Positions 11,701 through 24,300 of a DNA stretch of 64,000 nucleotides are shown piece by piece. This DNA is from Spinacia oleracea (lineage: Eukaryota > Streptophyta > Magnoliopsida > Caryophyllales > Amaranthaceae): assembly GCF_020520425.1 (NCBI RefSeq), contig NC_079491.1, forward strand, positions 2,418,001 through 2,482,000, written 5' to 3'. The position numbers and the translations under genes are program-made. Numbering within the stretch: the first letter of the stretch is position 1; the number at the start of each line of letters is the position of its first letter. The notes beneath the pieces are model-generated. The model made no database searches and was not told the origin of the DNA. It saw only the letters and a list, made by a program, of their open reading frames with translations.

Positions 11701-14700
11701 GTCCGTTTGGTAGGTGTAAAACGTTTTCATGGAAAACGATTTTCCCCTTTTCTATCATTTTACGTTGTTTGGTTTGGCAAGAGATGAAAAATTATTTCGC
11801 ATAACTCCCTCAAAGGTGGAAAAACATTTTCCATTTGAAAGGATGGGAAACAACTTTTCCATCTTATCTCCTTCCTTCTTTCTATTACTTTTCTTGTAAG
11901 GAACCAAAAACTAGTTTGGAATTGTGTTTTCCTTGAAAAAAGTTTTCCATGGAAAATCATTTTTCACTGAAAACGTTTTACGTCAAACCAAACGGAGTCT
12001 TAGTTTCTCACGCACGGTTAAATTTAGCAACATATACATTTGAACTTGAGGCACGTTATTTTACAAATACAACCAGATGGTTCTTGGCTGATATGCACCG
12101 GGATTGCAAACAAAAATCTCTTCCATGCATTGAGCAACTTATAAACAAAGCCCCAACACCTAACACTCAACAAACAAACAGAGTAGGCAAAGTAGAGCGT
12201 TAGAGTATACCTTTAGCTTGAAATCATCCTCGTCTCTAATCACACGAGGATGGATAGAAGGAATCACGGTGAAAAACCGATTACTGGCATCAACAATCAG
12301 GCTCTCTTTAACAGAAGATTGAAGAACCGTGTTTTCCAACAAGTTTTGTATCTGTGTCAAGGCTTCAAAACCTGAAAGATCAAGGTCGATGATAGTCATG
12401 AACAAAAGAGCCTTAAGCTGATCGTATATAAATCTATCTCAGTCAAAGTTGAGTACAAAAGTAATACAGTAGTTTCAAATGAAATAACACCTTTCTGGAT
12501 ATTGCTTTTGCTCAGTTTCCCAAGAGGCATCTCAGACAAGTTGATCTCAAATTCCAACATAGCAGCTCTGCAGAGTGAAAATGATGAGTAAATCCTCAAG
12601 GAAGGAAAAGCAACAGATGTGTAACTATTTAGGATCACTATTTAACCTGTAAGTTTCCACATTAAAGAGCATCTTAATCAATTCTTTTAATGCAGGAGCT
12701 AGTTTGCTGTTACTATCATCGAAGCTCTTCTTCGGGGCCTGCCTCTTGACCCCATAGTCCTGAGGGATGACAGCAAAAAAGAAAAAAGCTTCAGAAGCTG
12801 CTATAACGGCACACTGTGGCTTTAAGAGAAATATACAGAGAAAGTGCAGAGTAATAGTACAATATCCAATGGAAAAAATCGGCCAGGATGTTTCTGGAAG
12901 TTCTGTTTATGAACCCAAGCTTCCCAAGGACTTCCAGTTTTCTCCAGAAATAGCCGTTTGAATTCTTCAACCGCATCTGATTTTGACATCTCCGCAATTT
13001 TGCTGTTTCCAATTTTCTCATTGCCAACTCGACCCCACTTCCGGAAAACATAGCATTCTCGGCTCTTGTCATCTTGTATAATCTGAAGAATATAGTAACT
13101 TTTCAGAGCACCAAAATGCCCAAAAAAACAGAAGTTGGATTAGTTGCAGCATATGGAGAGAAGATATGGCCAAAAGCAAAAACAGCACTGAATTCAAGAC
13201 CAAAGATAATAAGAAAATGATACAAGATATTAAGTTCATATAAAGCAAATAGATTATACTTGATCATTGACAATGAGGTTAACATGTTAAGAGCACTAAA
13301 AAAAAGCACAGTGAAATGCTAACAGAAATAGACTTACACACAAGTGACACAACTGTATAGTGTCAATAGTGTGTCAACTGTTTATGAAGAGCATGAGGAC
13401 GGAGGAAATCACCCAAGTAGAGTTTTTCTGCGAATGGAAATAGCACTCTGGCTAAAGCTCTGTTTGGTTGGGTGTAAAACATTTTCAGTGTAAAATGATT
13501 TTCATGGAAAACACAATCCCAAAATTAGTTTTCCGTTGTTTGGTTTCATGTAAGAAAAACGATGAAACGGAAGGAATGTGAAAGGGAAAGTAAGCAGGTA
13601 GTGAGAGGAGTGTACAAGAGAGATAAAGAAAAGAAAGGAAAACAATTTCCCTTTCAAGCAATTTTACTCCTAGGGAAAATGGTTTTACACTCCTTTGCAA
13701 ACCAAACAATGTAAAATACAAAATAGAGAAAAACTGTTTTCCAGGAAAATGTTTTACGCTTAAACGAAGCCTAAGTTAAAAAATAAAACATCAAATCTAC
13801 GAACCTGTTAATACCGGATGACAGATCTGACATGCTGAGAGTGGTGTTATAGATGCTGGGTCCTTCCTCCAAGATGTGACCAGAATCTTGAAGACCAGAA
13901 GCTTCATGAACAGCACTTCGCCCTTTAACTTTGACAGTAACCATGCTAGAAGATTCGCCAGTGGCCTCCATTTTGTACAGATCAAATGGAAGCTTCTTCT
14001 GCTTTTGGATACAGTTTACCAGATACTCTTCTCTAACAATTGGGATCTTCATCCTCCTTCAATATCCAACAGTAATGCAAGTATTCAAGACATGCAATTA
14101 GTAAAAAGGAGTGCCAATCTAACTGTTGAACTGTACCTTGCTTTCTTCAGTTCAGCATTTTGATCACTAAGCCCACCTCCCACAACCAAGCAGTTTGTAT
14201 CTGCAATATAAGCAGTAAGTATCCCAAACTTACCGTTGTACTTTGAAGAATGGAAAATTTATCAACTAAGGCTCTGTTTGGTAGGGTGTAAAACGTTTTC
14301 ATGGAAAACGATTTTCCCTTTTTCAATCATTTACGTTGTTTGGTTTCGCAAGGGATGGAAAACAATTTTCCATAACTCCCTCAAAGGTGGAAAAACCTTT
14401 TCCATTTGAAAGGGAGGGAAACCACTTTTCCACCTTTCCTCCCCCTCCCTTCTTCCCTTCAATATTCACCATCTTCTCCCATTTTCTTTTTAAGGAACCA
14501 AACAAAGGAAAACAAGTTTGATATTATGTTTTATCTTGGAAAATGTTTTCCATGGAAAATCATTTTGCATTGAAAATGTCACCAAACCAAACGGAGCCTA
14601 AATCATCCAATTAGAAAAAAAGTTGAGCAAAACCTTTCTTAATCTTGGCATGGACCTGGCCTCCAGCCCCTTCAATTTTGCTTTTGAATTCCTCCTGTAT

Positions 14701-17700
14701 CACATCCCCCTCAATTCAGTGCAGACAAAATTGAAAAGGGGAATCACAATAGCAAGGTTCTATACTAGTAGCAATCTAAAATATCACAATCCATTGATTA
14801 ATGAAAATGGGAGGAGAAACTATACCATGGTTTCTTTAGATAATCCAGCAATAGCAACCTTAAGATCCTCCAACTTTTCTTCATTCGAAGACTTAAGCTG
14901 CCCTTTAGCACTTTGATTTCTAGCAGACGTGTTGGAAGATGAAGGCGGTAGTATCCTCTCGGGTTTGGCTGCTTTTTGTGACTTAAACCACTGTTCAAAG
15001 TCGATTTAACAAAGGTTAAAAATCTCAGAATCAACCGCAGGGACGAACTTTGAATGACATACCTTGAGAAGATATTGATTATCCGTCTCTTCTGGTATTT
15101 TCCACTTCCCTTTTATTCTTTCAGGTTGAGTAGTAGAGTAAGAACATTTGCTCCACTCTGAGATATAGCCATGGCACTTATATGCGCCTCCAGAATAGGA
15201 AAGATGACCAGAACACATTGAACAGCTTTTGAGCGCTCCAAACATCATGCCATCGGCACTAAAGTGAAGAGTAGATAAACACATGAATCTCAAAAACTTA
15301 TGCATAAATACTAATATCCACAGGAACATTATTTATGAAACACCAAATGTACCAATAAGAAATTAAGAAGTCATTATTACTGATTACAGGAAGACAGTAG
15401 TTATGGACTTAGGCTCCGTTTGGTTTGGTGTAAAATGTTTTCATTGTAAAATAATTTTTCATGGAAAACATTTTTCAAGGGAAAACACAATTTCAAACTA
15501 GTTTTCCTTTGTTTGGTTTCTTAAAAGAAAATGGGAGATAGTGAAGGTTGAGGGGAAGAAAGAAGAGGGAGGTAAGGAGGAAAGGAGGAAAAATGGTTTC
15601 CCTCCCGTTCAAATGGAAAAGGTTTTTCAAACTTTGAGGGAGTTATGGAAAATTGTTCTCCATCCCTTGCCCAACCAAACAACGAAAAATGATCGAAAAG
15701 GGGAAAATTGTTTTCCATGAAAACGTTTTACACCCTACCAAACGGAGCCTTAAGGTCATAATGCCTACATGTCAATGACTATGGAACAGTAACTGTACAA
15801 CTGCGCTTCTCTACATCATCAACGGTTGGCAGTACCCAGCTTAGGCATTATATCATGATAGGATTGATAGCCACTCAATTAGCAAGGTGTCAAATATCTT
15901 TCAACTTTCAAGGAATTCATGCTTCTTTTCAAGACTTTTGCCTCAGGATATATTAATCATTCATTTGAGAACACAGAATTATTTTATCAACTAGAAGAGG
16001 TTTAGAAAGAAACGTACCAGCGGTCCCTCAAGTCGAGCTCTGAACCCGACGAACTTTGGTCATTGGCTTCAAGCATCTGTCGCAACTCCGCGTTTGAAAC
16101 ATGCTTCTTCATATCATCTTTCAGATCCCATAGCGCTTTGGACTGAGCCTCCAATTTACTTTCCAAACCAGGTTTCCCCTTGTCCAAAGTGTTTGTTGAA
16201 GAGCCACATTTACGCAACATCATATCAGCATCAGTTTTAGCAATTTTGACATTCTGATCACTTCCACCAGCAGTCTTCCTCTTAGCACCATCTTTGGCTT
16301 TTGGCTCTTTCAAGGATTTTCCACTACCATTAAGACCTACATGCAATAATTTACTAAAATACCACTTCAAGGTTCTAAGGGGAAAAAATAGATGACACAA
16401 TTTAACATCAGACGCACACAATGAAGAAGTGATGAACTAGTACCAGTCTCTGCAGAAGGAGCTTTTCCTTTAGCAGCAGCTCGAAGAGAATCTTGATCAC
16501 TTGGTGAAAGGTTCTGCCATCCAGATAAGCTGTCCGGCAAGGTGGAAGGAGATGACTCCAGGAAACAAGTGGCATGATACCATGACAAACCTCTAGAAGC
16601 TTGGCCATCACTTTTAGCAGATATACGAACCTGCCAGAACGATGCACATACGGAGATATATCGCCTCACCATCAAACACGACCTTTTAATAACCAACAAC
16701 TTGAAAAATTGTATCACTTCATCAAAAATCATTACATCAAACACGGCCTTTTACAAATATTTCACCTCAATGATAAAAGTAGTAGCAACAACGGAAGATT
16801 TTGTTTCTCTCTCTAACTTGTAAAAATCGACTCCAGTCTTACTTATTTATACTCGGTATATATTCTTAACTTCTCTTTGTCTGAGAATTGAAATTTGGTT
16901 TTCTTAGTTTTTTTTTCCTCGATATAGTGCATAGTAAAAATATGCTCAATTATGTATGTACTGTACTTGTCTCCTTCATACACCCAATCGAGATTGCGAA
17001 AAGGTAATTATATAGATTATAGAGATTCAAGAAGCACCCAATGGTTGCCCCTTACAAGTCAGATGATCATTTACAAGCAAACTCGAATACGTTAACTTTT
17101 CTATACCAATTCATTACATCTTTCCACTTTTCGAGCAACCCATGCACAGAAAAAAAAACGCGGATGCGGTCGCGTTCGCAGTAACGGTCGCGTTGTCGAG
17201 GAAACCGCTTGTAACGGAAGAATAGAACGGATCGCGGGTGACTCGGTGTGAATTTTTTGAAAAAACCCACATTAATATGTCTAAGCCTTATTATTACATT
17301 TTTAATCTAAAAACTAGTATTGTTTCAACACAATATAACCAAATCTATCCTAATATGAGTGAGTATTATATTATGTGAACAAATAAGCACTCGAAATATC
17401 ATGTTTCATAAACTACATAACTAACTAAAAAAATATTTTTGGTCAATTTATGTAAAAGAACGGTGTAACGGAGAAAAAAACGTCTAACGCGGCGAGTCAC
17501 CGTTACGTAACGGACGACGCGGGAAGAAAGACGTGATTTTTGTCAAACCGTAACGTAACGGGTTTTCGCGGAACGGCAAATCCAAAATAGGTTACAGAAC
17601 GGCCGTTATGTAACGGAACGGCCGAGTTTTAATTCCATGAACCCATGTCATTATATTACAACAAAACATAAAACAAGATCTGACAAAAGCCACCCAGGAA

Positions 17701-19976
17701 GCTCTAGACATCTATTCATGTGCCCATATCTAAGACATTGAAGTTGTGTTTTAGTAAATTAACTTTCCACTCTGAAATATAAATGCAGCCTTTGGATCAG
17801 TTGTTGCATGGAATAGGTCTTGTATTTGCAACTAAATTGGTTAACAACAAATACTTTATAGAGTTCATTGAAAAATTACAGAATAAACCCAATAGTCACT
17901 ACAGTATGCTCTTAAACATCATACTCTATTTCCCACAATGTTGGCATTGTTTGTATATTTGATTCATTGATATTATTTACATAGTTGTTTCTACTTTCCA
18001 ACATGCATATACATAATTCAACCTTTACTGAGCTGCTTGGATGAGTTGACTAAACTTGTTGAAGAATCAAGTTGAGCTCAAAACAAGTCAGGATTCACTA
18101 AATTCAACCAGGTTGGTCTAAAGTAATTCAATTACGAGTTGTTCACCGCATATGTATACATATGTAATTTTACTGTCTACGTAATTATTGAAAGCAAGAA
18201 AAGAGAGACTCTTCTACAAAGATAAATAAAGAACATGAGAATCTTTTAAAAGCTTGAACAACTAATTCTGGAATGTAAAACTCGCCTGTCCTTTAATTAT
18301 CTTTTCGCTACAGTGTTTGCATGTAGCACGGGAAGTTTGGGACACTTCAATACCATATGCTGCAGGAGTAGAAGTAGGTGCAGCAGCAACAGTACTACTC
18401 GCCAGTCCATTACCATCTACATATTTTCTGATTTTCTGCTGATCGTCCCATCTAAGTGATTCAAGGCCTTCTATTTCATCAGTGCTGAATAAGAAAGAAT
18501 GGAGCCAAACTCAATCCCAACCTAAGGAATCTCTCTAAACGAAACACTAAATTGTTTCAAATATAGCCATATTTTCCAATTCAACTAATTTTAAAAGCAC
18601 TTACGATTTAATCTGATTCGCTTTCTTCATTATGCAGGTAGCATGGTGCCACATCTGGTGAAGAAGAACAATAGTTTAGTAAATCATTATAAAGTCAGAA
18701 AGGAAAGAAACTCACTTATTGAAGTCAACAAACTTCTGAAATCCCGACACACTAAAAAAAAATATCAAAAGAAAGAGGAGATGATGTAATCAACCTTAAA
18801 GAAAATACTTCGTAGTAGTTAAACTGTTAGGTTAAGTTCCAACCAGCAATATGGCACAAACATCCCATACTTCACATGTATCAGTAACTGACATTCAATA
18901 AGTAGATTATAGAGTATAATGTTTGAAAATAAAGCATTTTTGGTGAGAGTTGAAAATGATCATAAGTTCAAAACATAATCAGTTCAAACCATGTGAAAGT
19001 TGGATCTATGTCTTTAACTGTAACTCTATCAGAATCAACAGAACATGCTAAGCAATGGAAGGGAAGCAACATTTGTCAATTGTTCATGATTCAAATCATG
19101 TTTTTAAGTGGTGGATTTGGTGTAGATATGATGTGATACTTGATTCCTCACGATTTGCCAACCTTAAAATCAAACCACCACCAATCCACTACTAAGTACT
19201 AACAACCCCTCAAAAAACATAGCACCACATGAAAATCTAATTCAAAGTAGAGCAAATGAACTCTCAAGTTCATGTCCCCTCCGTCCGGGAATTAATAGAC
19301 ATGCAATGCTGTAATCTGAACTCGAAATGTGCTAATGTGACAATTAAATCTAGATGGAGATAGTACACAGATTGAAAATCTTAATATCTTTTTTCACATT
19401 CCTGTTTTGCATGCAAAGCTCCATGCTGAAAAATAACCCAGATTTCAGCTTCTTAACCATAATAGTATTCTAGTACACAAACACAATTCAATCACCTCAT
19501 GAAAAAGACCATGTCACTAACCATGCAAAATGCCGCCATAGTACTGTTCAACCATTAACCTAGAAAGTAAAAACTAGTACATTGCAATGAATCAACAATC
19601 ACCCACTTAATTTTACTTCACTAATCCACAAAAATTTACTCCAAAACCCCTTTCCTGAATTTGTATTTTCTGGGTATCAAATTACAAACCAATGAAAGAA
19701 TTAGCTACAATTTTGGAATTGTACCCTCCAAAATTGGGACAAAATTACGCATACCCAGAAAGAGAAACAAAACAATCAACACAAATACGTCACGAGTTAT
19801 CAAAATTGAGAGAGAAAGAGTAGAGAAATTACAGGCATGAAACCATCAAAATGTGGAGATTGGACCATTTTTCCAAAACGAAGAATCTCTTTGGCAATGT
19901 TGCTCTTGCAAGTTCTACAAGCAGCTCTCGCTGATTTCGCATACTCTGCTTTCCATGGCTTCTCAGGTGCCGCCAT
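8772..19976 (-). CDS. PARP1: Poly(ADP-ribose) polymerase 1, complete
   Basis: Twenty exons: 19833-19976, 18605-18654, 18286-18484, 16444-16630, 16018-16336, 15063-15258, 14826-14990, 14634-14694, 14137-14200, 13805-14056, 12861-13098, 12647-12759, 12491-12567, 12211-12371, 11422-11613, 11219-11327, 10758-10840, 10496-10633, 9519-9701, 8772-8819. They total 2979 nt, 992 residues, without a break. PARP1 is the nuclear DNA-break sensor that builds poly(ADP-ribose) from NAD+. Zinc finger 1 has C20, C23, H52, C55; finger 2 C120, C123, H150, C153; the third zinc motif C312, C315, C328, C338. BRCT lies at about 402-490 and WGR at 567-569. The catalytic triad is H842 (LLWHGSR), Y876 (GKGVYFAD) and E969 (YNEYIVYD). 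Length matches Arabidopsis PARP1 (983). Intron 3 uses a GC donor (18284-18285). The start is the first ATG before [10 protein letters not shown]. Confidence 0.97.
9004..9056. repeat. Short tandem duplication in the last PARP1 intron
   Basis: The block gtgcatcatgtagactattg occurs twice with ggtgcatca between the copies. The rest of this intron (8820-9518) is AT-rich; at about 9280-9360 a tRNA-like B box (gagttcaaaac) before a T run may be a SINE scrap. Confidence 0.6.
9866..10130 (+). mobile_element. 5'-truncated LINE 3' end
   Basis: About 265 bp end in attctg followed by an A-rich tail (10118-10130). It is flanked by long near-identical repeats: aaagatggttgtgggcggg at 9843 and aaagatggccgtgggctgg at 10131. 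I read these as a target-site duplication that has drifted, or that copied repetitive target DNA. It sits in PARP1 intron 18 and keeps no long reading frame. The T/G-rich 3' part resembles plant L1-type 3' UTRs. Confidence 0.6.
10131..10440. mobile_element. GC-rich non-autonomous (hAT-like) repeat
   Basis: Dense gcccgg, ggcacgg and gggcctgg words stand out from the AT-rich surroundings; open frames on both strands here are by-products of the composition. It resembles plant hAT-like non-autonomous repeats with ggcccggcac motifs, but clean termini are not visible. The LINE end at 9866 inserted at its left edge. It lies in a PARP1 intron. Confidence 0.4.
11699..11999. mobile_element. Tourist-like miniature element, PARP1 copy 1
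   Basis: The ends gggtccgtttggtagg and ccaaacggagtc are flanked by TTA at 11696-11698 and 12000-12002. The inside is rich in ttttccatggaaaa words. PIF/Harbinger type. It lies in PARP1 intron 14. Confidence 0.8.
13456..13771. mobile_element. Tourist-like miniature element, PARP1 copy 2
   Basis: Same family as 11699, with ends agctctgtttggttggg and acgaagc, flanked by TAA at 13453-13455 and 13772-13774. It lies in PARP1 intron 10. Confidence 0.75.
14280..14598. mobile_element. Tourist-like miniature element, PARP1 copy 3
   Basis: Ends ggctctgtttggtaggg and ccaaacggagcc, flanked by TAA at 14277-14279 and 14599-14601. It lies in PARP1 intron 8. Confidence 0.8.
15412..15749. mobile_element. Tourist-like miniature element, PARP1 copy 4
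   Basis: Ends ggctccgtttggtttgg and ccaaacggagcc, flanked by TTA at 15409-15411 and 15750-15752. It lies in PARP1 intron 5. The rest of that intron shows nothing else. Confidence 0.8.
17145..17639. mobile_element. hAT-like non-autonomous element, 8-bp duplication
   Basis: A 495-bp block rich in cgtaacgg, cgcggaacgg and similar words is flanked by a perfect aacccatg at 17137-17144 and 17640-17647. Its ends are cacagaaaaa and, inverted, catggaatta. Eight-base duplications are typical of hAT transposons. It lies in PARP1 intron 3 (16631-18285); the rest of that intron is AT-rich with nothing I recognise. Confidence 0.7.
18655..19832 (-). other. PARP1 intron 1
   Basis: AT-rich intron. At about 19270-19370 a partial Stowaway-like remnant (ccctccgtccgggaat ... 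gatggagatagta) is visible. I see no gene. Confidence 0.5.
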
Positions 19977-21375
19977 TTTCTCTCTCCTTTCTTTCTCTCT
20001 TTACTCTGACGATGAAAAAGGCGCAAAAAAATTGAAAGAAATGGAAATTTTGAGGGGTTTTATTTTTCTTTTGAGACAAGAATTGTTGCTTTGAGTGAGT
20101 GAGGTCACTTAGCTTCAACTGGTTCAATCAAAATCATCGTCGTCATCGAATCCACTCTCTTTTTTTACTCGAATGACACTTTCCAGAAGAAAGAAAACCC
20201 AGAAAAGAGAGAATGCTTTTGAATTACAGGAATGTTTTTTAATTTTCTCTAGTTTAGTGTGTCGGAGTTAATTGTGGGTCGGGTTTGTCTTTTATCCGTA
20301 TAAGCGGGTTTGAACTTTTTTTCCGTACTTCTTCCGTTCGGGAAATATCGCACCATTTGTTTTTACGCTATTTACACTATGACTTTGGTCATTTTTTGAT
20401 ATTCGTACCTAAGGAAATTTTAGTCATGTGCGGTCATTAGATTCATATCGATATAGTTTTCTAAATATAATTTTTTATAATTTTACTTGCACATAATTTG
20501 AGCTATTAAGAGTCAAATTAGTTAAAAGAGTAAAAGTTAATTATGGTGCGATATTTTCGAAACGGATGAAGTATAATAAGTTGGTCGTATAATTCATTTT
20601 AAAAATTCTTGTATTGTATCATAAAGTTTGACGTTTTGATCATACATTTTTTTACACAAATAACTTTAGAATTTAAGCAAAGATTGCAATTTTACCATAT
20701 AAAACTTCAGGTCACTTTTGATGTAAATTGTTTCAATTAAATTACTTCTTGTGATCTGTGTAACTAATATTCGTTGTTCTCGCCGTTGAAATAACTATTT
20801 TTCAATATTTCAAGAATCTCGCTTTTAATGTTTGTGTGACTTGATTAGGTCTGCCTATCACAAATTCACAATCGTGATAAAAATTACGCTTAATCGCACA
20901 TTTTTGTAAACTTTGCAAAAGTTTTATGAATTAATCCAACCTTGATATAATATATTAACTCAAACAACTCAAGCTTTATTTTTTTGGGTTAAACGTTTTC
21001 ACACTAACCAAACCTATGTCTTTTAAATTTCACTTGGTTAATCAATAGCTCGAACAACAGTTTTTAAGAAGAAACTAAAATTCCAATGCCAAAAACATCT
21101 TTTCTGTTAGTTTACTAATCAAACACAACACCACCACTAAAGAAGCAATTTTTGTTGTATTCCTTCGTTGCGCAAATTTCACAACATCTTTTCTGTTAGT
21201 TTATCAATCCACCCAACAATGCCAAAAACACAGAACCAAAATCTGTAAGATTCACAAGAATCCTAGCTTACACATAAATTAGTATTCTACATTTTACAGA
21301 CCAAAGATAATATGATAAACCTCAATGAGAGATAAACAAAAATGCTTCTGAAATAGAAGTTTGGCCTCAAAATGA
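19977..21375. other. Intergenic between PARP1 5' end and DOHH 3' end
   Basis: It holds the PARP1 5' flank and a Stowaway-like element at 20328-20571. At 21060-21220 two similar stretches repeat aacatcttttctgttagttta. No coding frame of note. Confidence 0.5.
20328..20571. mobile_element. Stowaway-like miniature element
   Basis: Ends cttcttccgttcgggaaat and, at the right, cgaaacggatgaag, each flanked by TA. Both ends carry the atatcgcacc/gcgatat inner repeat. It lies about 350 bp upstream of the PARP1 ATG. Confidence 0.7.
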
Positions 21376-24300
21376 TTAAGCAACTTCCTCAGCAACTGGA
21401 TTTTGCATGAAGAAATACTGCAGTCACAGAAATTCAAGAGTCAGAACTCAGAAACTTCATATAGGAAGGATATTTTAGTGCATGTTGTTGTATACCTCAA
21501 AAGATTTGCCTGATTTTTCAAACTCAAGCATGCTGAGAGCAACCTCACAACTCTGCGAGACTATAGGCTCGGGATCCTTGGAGAATTTCTCGAGAAGTGA
21601 TATGCTTCTTTCATCTGAAGACCAGGCATATGGAAAACAGAAGTTAAGAAGAATACACAAACTATATATATATATAGGCGAATTGAACGAACACAACTGC
21701 ATCTAATTTAGGCTATGCTCTGTTCACCTTAGTTCCACTTATTTCAAGAATAATAAGTTCAGATAAGATAAGTTCAAGAAAAATAAGGGTTGACCAAGTA
21801 CAATTTATAACCAAACTAAGTTTTGAAACTTCTAATAAGTTCAGATAAGATAAGTTCAGGAAAAATAAGTGAAAATCAGGTGAATAGAACGCACCTCCAG
21901 CTTCCTGCCTAACTCAAACGAGGGGGGGAGGGGACAAGATCCTTTCCAGTAACGTACTGAACCATTCAGGGACAGGATAACATTCAGGGACAGGATAACA
22001 GAGGGATGATTTGTGAATACGATTTATCTTGTTAAAAAACATATTTCCTACCTATCAATCCAGTAAATAAATCTGTGTGCTCTTTTTTGTTGTTTTCGCG
22101 TCTGTTATAACACACATCGACTTATACCAGTTAAGTTGACCGAAATTAACACCCTAAGGCCAAAACCGGATGAATTCTTGGTACATTTTAAAACCTAGAG
22201 ACCTTATTTTTCCTTCTAACAACAGACAAATCATTAATTCAAAACAGTAGCAACGTAGCATAGCCAACAGATTAAAAGGCTTGTTTGGTTTATTTTACCA
22301 TCTTCATATAAAAAGCTACAAAATCTGCTATAGCGTATTGATATACCATATAGAGTTTTTCAAATTCCTTTCACTGATCTACAGATTTAAAAAACCACTT
22401 AACCAGCATACCTGCAATGGAGCCAAGAGCTTCGGCAGCTTCATGTCTAACCATTGGGTGCTCAGCAACATCTTTGAGAACCGTAATAAGAGCATTTGAT
22501 GCAACTTTATTTTGCATTTGGCCAAGCACATACGCGACCTGTCTTCAAGAAAAGCATACATCATCAGTGTTAAAGGAGATGCCCACACACAGTATTAGCA
22601 AGAATAGTCTTCAATCCTAGAGCTGGCAAAAGCTGACCCAACCCAACAACCCAACCCAATAATAAAGGGTTGGGTCAGGTTGACATTTTCAACCAAAAAA
22701 CAACCCGCCTAACCCGTTTAAGTTCAAGCAAGTATTTAATATACATCTGTAAAATGTTATTTGAACTCATTTTTTCCTTCAATATTGAATAATTAGTTGA
22801 CGTTTTGATTCATGACAAATACATATTGGGGTATTAGTTTTTGCTATGAGATTTGCCTCAAACAAATTACCCTAAAATTATATAGTCAAGTCACTTTACA
22901 TCTAAAAGAGAAAAAAGAACTTAAACGGTTCAACTTCATGTCAACCCGTTTATAGTTGGGTTGGGTTGGGTTAAGAATCTCAACCTGTTTAAGTAAACAG
23001 GTCGGGTTTGGTTGGGAAAATATCAACCCGTTGACCTGATTCCGACCCAACCCAACCCATTGTCGGCTCTACTCAATCCCATGAACTCATGAAGTATGCA
23101 TAAAATCAAACACATCGCAGAAAGTTTATTTGAGCACCAACAACGAATTCAGCATACAATTGATGCCTAGGGGGATTGAGACTGAGTTTGCACATTTATG
23201 TACAAGAAAATTTTGGTTAGGGCTATTGGCTGATGTGTGTTGCCAACCAATAAAGGCAAATAATATAAGAAATGATATGTTGAACACAAAATACTGCCAG
23301 AGTATAGAATTAACCTCATGGCGCAACAGAGCACTTTTAGCTCCCAAGGAATCAACAATAGCAGAAATAGCCTCATCTCCCCCATCATTGCGTAGAGCAA
23401 ATAAAGCGGCATATCGCTCGTACATGCCCTTTCCTTCATCCAATAGTAGATCCCTTGAAGATGAAAACAACACAAATAGTCACTAAGTACCAGCAAAGTC
23501 ATCCTTGACCTAGAGAAACGGAAACCAATATTATATAAAGTACACAAACCTTAGTTCCGATATAGAAGAGCAAGAGGCTGGGGCAGCTGGGTCAACTGAC
23601 AAATATGGAGATGGACCTCTATCATCAGATTCATTATTTTTCATTTCCTCGATTTTACGCAGAGCTAGTTCACATGTTTCTCTGACCTCTGGAGCTGGAT
23701 CAGAGACCAAGCTTGTTTTTAAGAGAGGAACATTCATCTCTAGGCCTATAGCTCCGAGAGCCTCAGCAGCCTGAGTAAAAATAGAAGACAAACATATGTA
23801 TTTAGGAAAATGATGACTGATATTACAGAAAAGAACAATCCAATCCTTGAAAGCATATTTCACCTCATGACGAACAATTGGATGTAAAGAGAAGTCGTTG
23901 AGAATGGATTCTAAAGCAGGGATAGCATCCGCATCTTGCATTTGGCCCAATGCAAATGCTGCCTCATGAGCCAACAAATTTGAAGGGTCTCTTGTAGCTG
24001 CAAAGCAAAGGTCGGAGAAGAAGAATTAGTCCACTAAAATAAAATCCATAGCACGGATTTTCCACAGCATGTAAATGTTATGCACTAAAATAACAGGGGT
24101 GGGCAGTGTAGAAAAGGTGTACGTTGCACCTGCTGAAAATAAAACATCAGTTCAGCAATTCTTTTACTTTGCAATCATAAGTCAAAAGAACTCAGAAACT
24201 CAACAATGTGTGATGACTTGGCAGAGACCTCCAATAACCATCACCTACGCAAGAAAAGGACAAGGGAAGCAAGAGAGAATGAGGCCAAACCAAGTCTGAC

